This document shows positions 15,830 through 18,806 of a DNA stretch of 18,806 nt, in pieces. Under the pieces are notes generated by a model, which ran no database searches, was not told the origin of the DNA, and saw only the letters and a program-made list of their open reading frames with translations. Source of the stretch: an uncultured Bacteroidia bacterium (lineage in GTDB: Bacteria; Bacteroidota; Bacteroidia; Bacteroidales; CAJPTX01). The first letter of the stretch is position 1. Every line of letters begins with the position of its first letter. A program made the position numbers and the translations under genes. The stretch spans positions 1 through 18,806 of the forward strand of contig CALHZE010000140.1 in assembly GCA_938040915.1 (NCBI GenBank), written 5' to 3'.

Positions 15830-15960
15830 TGTACGGACGCCCATCGCGTGCATCTGCCTTTTTGCGTCGCCTGCCTGATTCCCCAAAACACCAAATGCTC
15901 TTTGTACGGACGCCCATCGCGTGCATCTGCCTTTTTACGTCGCCTGCCTGATTCCCCAAA
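15830..15960. repeat. Tandem repeat, two units 73 bp apart
   Basis: The stretches 15830-15887 and 15903-15960 are 58 nt long and differ at one base (G versus A after the CTTTTT). Each begins TGTACGGACGCCCATCG and ends GCCTGCCTGATTCCCCAAA. The 15 bases between them resemble the sequence before the first unit, so the true period is 73 bp with a partial third start near 15960. Confidence 0.9.
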
Positions 15961-15999
15961 CCACTGATTTCCATCCCCTGTAGGGGTTTAGCGTGCTAA

Positions 16000-16108
16000 C
16001 CCGCAACTCGCGCCGCGTGATCTTCCCCTTGTCCGCTTGTCGCCCGCACGGGCCGTCCGCCCTAAGGACCCCGCACGGGCCGCGCGCCCTTAGCGCCGTC
16101 CGCGTAGG
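16000..16108. repeat. Composite intergenic repeat, copy C, next to the ABC ATPase stop
   Basis: It starts CCCGCAACTCG like copies A and B, lacks part of the hairpin section, and carries both the CGCACGGGCCGTCCGCCCT and CGCACGGGCCGCGCGCCCTT units as in copy B. It ends GCGCCGTCCGCGTAGGA, 6 nt before the ABC ATPase stop codon (16115-16117). Its left flank has GGGTTTAGC-GT-GCTAACCC at about 15984-16002. Confidence 0.75.
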
Positions 16109-16114
16109 ACTCCT

Positions 16115-17014
16115 CTAGACCGTCAGGCTGTGGAAAACCTCCTCTAGATGCGAGGCGCGCTGGTAAAGCGTGTGGAGCGTATACCCTCCCTGACTCGCAG
16201 ACTCAAAAAGACGCGGACGAAGGTCAATGTCAAGGCTCGTGCGAAACGCCCAGTCTCCCGACGCCTCTTGGGTGAGTGTCGCCTCAGGACACCACCCCTG
16301 CAAGACCTCCCGCGTGGGCGAGGTGACAAACCCCACAACATAAACCCGCTCTCGCCGACTCCGGAGGAGCTCTGCGGTACTGCTCACCGCCACAAGCTCC
16401 CCCTCACGGATGATCGCCACACTGTCACAAAGCGCCTCAACCTCCTGCATTATGTGAGTAGAGAAAAGCACGGCACGATTACGCCCAACCTCGCGGATGA
16501 CCTCGCGGATCTCCACGATTTGATTTGGGTCAAGCCCATTCGTAGCTTCGTCAAGGATGAGCGTGTCGGGGTCACACAACAGCGCAGCCGCCAACCCCAC
16601 ACGTTGCTTATAACCCTTGGAGAGGATCTTTATGCGACGCCCCCGCATGGCTTCCAACCCCGTCAACGCGCCAATCTCTTTGACTCGCTTACCCACGTTG
16701 GCAAGCCCATAAAGCTTACCCACATAGTGAAGATATTCGTAAGTATAGAGCTCTCCATAAAGGGGGTTCTGTTCGGGTAAGTAACCGAGTTTGGCACGCC
16801 ACGCACCATCCTCGCCAGTAACCGAAAGCCCATTGACCACGACCTTGCCCGAGGTGGGACGCAAACCGCCCGTAAGGATGCGCATCGTGGTAGATTTCCC
16901 CGCCCCGTTGGGTCCCAGCAGACCGAGGATCTGCCCTGGGCGGACATCGAGGGAGATCCCCCGTAAAACCTCCCTTTCGCCAAAAGACTTGCGGAGATCG
17001 GTAATAGCGATCAT
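16115..17014 (-). CDS. ABC transporter ATP-binding protein (ABC-2 type, GldA-like)
   Basis: The 299-residue protein has a complete nucleotide-binding domain: Walker A GPNGAGKST (34-42), Q-loop Gln82 in YLPEQNPLY, signature LSKGYKQR (131-138), Walker B LILDEATNGLDP (152-163) and H-loop His187 in STHIMQEVE. The residue after the catalytic Glu156 is Ala where most relatives have Pro (DEPT); this should not remove ATPase activity. The C-terminal tail of about 90 residues resembles that of ABC-2 exporters such as the GldA/CcmA type. The membrane permease is not in the window. It starts 3 nt after the stop of the upstream secreted protein, which suggests coupled translation. GldA identity is possible but not shown. 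Confidence 0.9.
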   Translation of the reverse strand: MIAITDLRKSFGEREVLRGISLDVRPGQILGLLGPNGAGKSTTMRILTGGLRPTSGKVVVNGLSVTGEDGAWRAKLGYLPEQNPLYGELYTYEYLHYVGKLYGLANVGKRVKEIGALTGLEAMRGRRIKILSKGYKQRVGLAAALLCDPDTLILDEATNGLDPNQIVEIREVIREVGRNRAVLFSTHIMQEVEALCDSVAIIREGELVAVSSTAELLRSRRERVYVVGFVTSPTREVLQGWCPEATLTQEASGDWAFRTSLDIDLRPRLFESASQGGYTLHTLYQRASHLEEVFHSLTV

Positions 17015-17017
17015 CGT

Positions 17018-18025
17018 CTAAAAGTTGTAGTAACGAGAGAGGCGCTGACGGAAAAGGTTCTCATTCGCAAGGTTGATGTTGTGGACGAGCGCGCGTATCT
17101 TTTCCTCACGCTGTTTCAGCTCCTCGGGGGCGACATCGGCTTGGTTTTGAAAAACAATGTAGTCTACCCGATAACCCACAGAGTCGAGCGCCATCGCTAC
17201 CGCGGCCTTATAGTCGTCAAAAACGATAACCGTGGGGAGAGTCTTTGCGGTATAGGTCGCCACCGCCTCGCGGACACACCCACTAATATGGCGGATTTGC
17301 GGCTCTCCCAGATACTTTGCCCCGAGCATCATCCGCACGAGGTCGATTTGGGCAAGCTCATTGGTCTTGCCCGCGTGGACGAGCTTGCGATACCCCTTGT
17401 CAGAGGTCTTGAGAAAGAGGGAGATAAACCGATCGGGGATGCCCTGCAAGTCTTGCAACGTCGCCTCTTTGACACGGAGTTTATACTCCCGATGGGCGTC
17501 TTTTTGGGTGGTCGGCACCGAGTATTGCCAGTTCTTCGTACGAAGGTAGCTTTCGGTAGGCGGATCAGGTTTCCACTGCGTCGTAGGGCGCTCAAGTGCC
17601 TCGCTTTGCAAACGGAGTTGCCCTCCCTCAAGAGCATAGATAATACAGTTAATGAGGTGGACATACCCCCCTCCAATCTGGCTGTGAAGCGCGCCCCAGA
17701 GGGTGAGGTAAGGGGCGGGGGCGACACTATCGTCCGAGCGCCAGACGCTGTCTAAAGGGTGTTGTCGGAGGTAAGAGACAAAATCACTGTCCATGGAGAC
17801 GGGAAAGTAGGTAGTTGATTTCTCTTGGAAGGGGTTCGCTGCCCGCTCTCGTTCGTGATAGAGCGCCCTTACGTCCATGACGTATGCGCTATCATTACCC
17901 AGCTGAATGTGCAGGTTATAGTCGCTCCCCCAGCTCATATTCCTGATCGCCTCGCGTTGCCCATACCCATTGAGCACCACGAGCACCGCACACAAGAGCC
18001 CGAGCAGCCGTCGTATCCGTGGCAT
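17018..18025 (-). CDS. Secreted protein of unknown family
   Basis: I do not recognise this 335-residue protein. It starts with a basic, hydrophobic signal peptide (MPRIRRLLGLLCAVLVVLNG, cleavage likely near GYGQ at 20-23) and has no lipobox. The mature part is mixed alpha/beta, with features such as NMSWGSDYNLHIQLGND near 29-45, LINCIIYALEGGQ and LPTVIVFDDYKAAVAMALDSVGYRVDYIVF. The C-terminus is helical and charged (APEELKQREEKIRALVHNI). No T9SS tail, repeat or known catalytic motif is seen. It lies 3 nt upstream of the ABC ATPase, so the two are almost certainly one transcript and may share a role. It is divergent from ubiX with 47 nt between the start codons. Confidence 0.75.
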   Translation of the reverse strand: MPRIRRLLGLLCAVLVVLNGYGQREAIRNMSWGSDYNLHIQLGNDSAYVMDVRALYHERERAANPFQEKSTTYFPVSMDSDFVSYLRQHPLDSVWRSDDSVAPAPYLTLWGALHSQIGGGYVHLINCIIYALEGGQLRLQSEALERPTTQWKPDPPTESYLRTKNWQYSVPTTQKDAHREYKLRVKEATLQDLQGIPDRFISLFLKTSDKGYRKLVHAGKTNELAQIDLVRMMLGAKYLGEPQIRHISGCVREAVATYTAKTLPTVIVFDDYKAAVAMALDSVGYRVDYIVFQNQADVAPEELKQREEKIRALVHNINLANENLFRQRLSRYYNF

Positions 18026-18042
18026 GTTCCCCCTTTCCGTCT

Positions 18043-18050
18043 TACCTTTG
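18043..18050 (+). promoter_or_regulatory. Candidate -7 promoter box for ubiX
   Basis: TACCTTTG matches TAnnTTTG exactly and ends 22 nt before the ubiX ATG. A GCCGAG-TCA-CTCGGC hairpin (18050-18064) follows directly and would lie at the start of the transcript. A -33 box is not clear. Confidence 0.45.
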
Positions 18051-18072
18051 CCGAGTCACTCGGCGTAACGTT

Positions 18073-18690
18073 ATGAACAAAGATATACCCTTTTGCCCAG
18101 ATGCAGCTCCCCTTCTAGTGGGGGTCACAGGTGCCTCGGGCGCGCTGATTGCGCGCAAACTGCTCGATCTGTTGTTGACCCACTCTTCGTTGCCACTTCA
18201 CCTTGTCTTCTCCCCGATGGGGGAAAGGGTCTGGAGTTACGAACTCGGAGAGGCATTACCGCTCCCCTCCGAGCGTCTGACACGTTACCGTCCCGACGAC
18301 CTATTTGCACCGTTAGCTTCGGGCTCTTTTCTGACGCGGGGAATGGTGATTGCGCCTTGCTCCATGGGGACTTTGGCAAAAATAGCCTCTGGAGTGACCG
18401 ACAATCTATTGACGCGTGCGGCGGATGTGACCCTCAAGGAGCGCCGTCCGCTGGTGATCGTACCGCGCGAGTCGCCGCTCTCGGCGATACACTTGCGCAA
18501 CCTTCTTTCCCTAGCAGAGCTCGGGGTCGTGATAGCACCACCAATGGTTACGCTCTATGATCGTCCTCGCTCGCTCGAGACGATGGTAGAGAGTTTTGCT
18601 GCCCACCTGTGTCAATTGCTCGGGGTTGGCGTACCGCGAAGGGCGTGGTCCTACACGGATGAAGAGGCTAGATGTGAGCGCAATGGTTAA
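18073..18690 (+). CDS. ubiX: UbiX family flavin prenyltransferase
   Basis: From the ATG at 18073 the protein has 205 residues, the normal length. The same frame could start 54 nt earlier at 18019, but that would add a non-conserved stretch running into the divergent gene and past the promoter box, so the internal start is chosen. Motifs are GVTGASGA (17-24), APCSMGTLAKIASG (94-107), the NLLTRAADV block (111-119), RRPLVIVPRESP (124-135) and APPM (155-158). UbiX joins dimethylallyl phosphate to FMN to make prenylated FMN, the cofactor of UbiD-type decarboxylases. No ubiD is in this window. It is the only clear plus-strand gene here. Confidence 0.94.
   Translation: MNKDIPFCPDAAPLLVGVTGASGALIARKLLDLLLTHSSLPLHLVFSPMGERVWSYELGEALPLPSERLTRYRPDDLFAPLASGSFLTRGMVIAPCSMGTLAKIASGVTDNLLTRAADVTLKERRPLVIVPRESPLSAIHLRNLLSLAELGVVIAPPMVTLYDRPRSLETMVESFAAHLCQLLGVGVPRRAWSYTDEEARCERNG
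18078..18085 (-). promoter_or_regulatory. Candidate -7 promoter box for the secreted protein/ABC ATPase pair
   Basis: The minus strand reads TATCTTTG, an exact match to TAnnTTTG, ending 52 nt before the start at 18025. It lies inside the first codons of ubiX, so the two divergent transcripts would overlap at their starts. No clear -33 box is seen. Confidence 0.4.
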
Positions 18691-18692
18691 CC

Positions 18693-18726
18693 CAAACGGT
18701 CTTCCATACGGACGCCCATCGCACGC
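18693..18726. repeat. Dispersed repeat core between convergent gene ends
   Basis: The segment contains TACGGACGCCCATCGCACGC at 18707-18726, and its left flank (CAAACGGTCTTCCA) closely matches the copy at 12680-12692. Here the second half of the palindrome is degenerate. It ends 4 nt before the stop codon of the partial minus-strand gene, as copy B does beside gltX. Confidence 0.6.
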
Positions 18727-18730
18727 CCCC

Positions 18731-18806
18731 TTAGCCCCCTTGCAAAAAACGCTCAAAGACTCGTTGCGTGAAGTCGATAGCCTGATGCATCGGCATCCGA
18801 AGCGTA
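18731..18806 (-). CDS. Probable 3' end of an unidentified gene
   Basis: One minus-strand frame is open from the window edge to a TAA at 18731-18733 and gives 24 residues ending QAIDFTQRVFERFLQGG. The helix-like, charged/aromatic composition looks like real protein and the frame ends where a repeat begins, as at other genes here. The fragment is too short to assign a family, and another frame is also open for 17 codons, so this call is tentative. Confidence 0.4.
   Translation of the reverse strand, partial: TLRMPMHQAIDFTQRVFERFLQGG

Larger units (their letters stand above)
15696..16114. other. Repeat-filled intergenic region between ribF and the ABC ATPase
   Basis: These 419 bases hold no credible gene. 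They contain the ribF -7 box, a small GCGCTAAGAGCGC hairpin near 15755-15767, a tandem pair of 73-bp units (about 15811-15960) and composite repeat copy C (16000-16108). Confidence 0.7.

Noticed and set aside
12753..16108. Insertion sequence remnants
   Set aside because: No transposase fragment in any frame and no target-site duplications could be seen; the modules are better described as non-coding repeats.
18019..18072. Upstream start for ubiX giving 18 extra residues
   Set aside because: The extra residues are not conserved in type, would overlap the divergent start codon at 18025 and would place the -7 box inside the gene; the ATG at 18073 fits the family length.

Overview
The window looks like chromosomal DNA of a Bacteroidota bacterium, most likely a Porphyromonas species or close relative. 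Three things point there: a SusC/SusD outer-membrane pair, two proteins ending in type IX secretion (T9SS) C-terminal domains (VAPNP...VVKK and VAPNP...VVKE), and exact matches to the Bacteroidota -7 promoter box (TAnnTTTG). The genus is inferred from protein character, not from a database match. No transposase, integrase, CRISPR array, tRNA or rRNA was found.

Layout: all genes read on the minus strand except ubiX. (1) 1-616 is the N-terminal part of dnaK, with a likely promoter and palindromic operator upstream. (2) 995-12400 is an outer-membrane/secretion block read susC, susD, C10 cysteine protease, BspA-like (DUF285) surface protein. The first three are tightly spaced (42 nt gaps) and probably one operon; the fourth follows a 222 nt gap and has a good terminator. 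(3) 13168-15695 holds the housekeeping pair ribF then gltX. (4) 16115-18025 holds a secreted protein of unknown family, followed 3 nt later by an ABC transporter ATPase. (5) 18073-18690 is ubiX on the plus strand, divergent from that pair. (6) 18731-18806 is the likely 3' end of another minus-strand gene.

How the genes work together: the protease carries a signal peptide, a Spi-type propeptide, an intact Cys/His active site and a T9SS tail, so it should act outside the cell or on its surface. The SusC/SusD pair just upstream would bind and import its products. This gives a candidate RagAB-like peptide-acquisition locus, with the DUF285 protein as a possible surface adhesin. That functional reading is inference.

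The intergenic DNA is unusual. A family of GC-rich repeats with palindromic parts, built around GTACGGACGC(C/A)NATCG, recurs in almost every larger gap. A composite element of about 110-160 bp occurs three times, and two of the copies end within about 7 bp of a minus-strand stop codon (gltX and the ABC ATPase). Together with the dnaK operator and the protease/SusCD cluster, these repeats are the main points worth following up.
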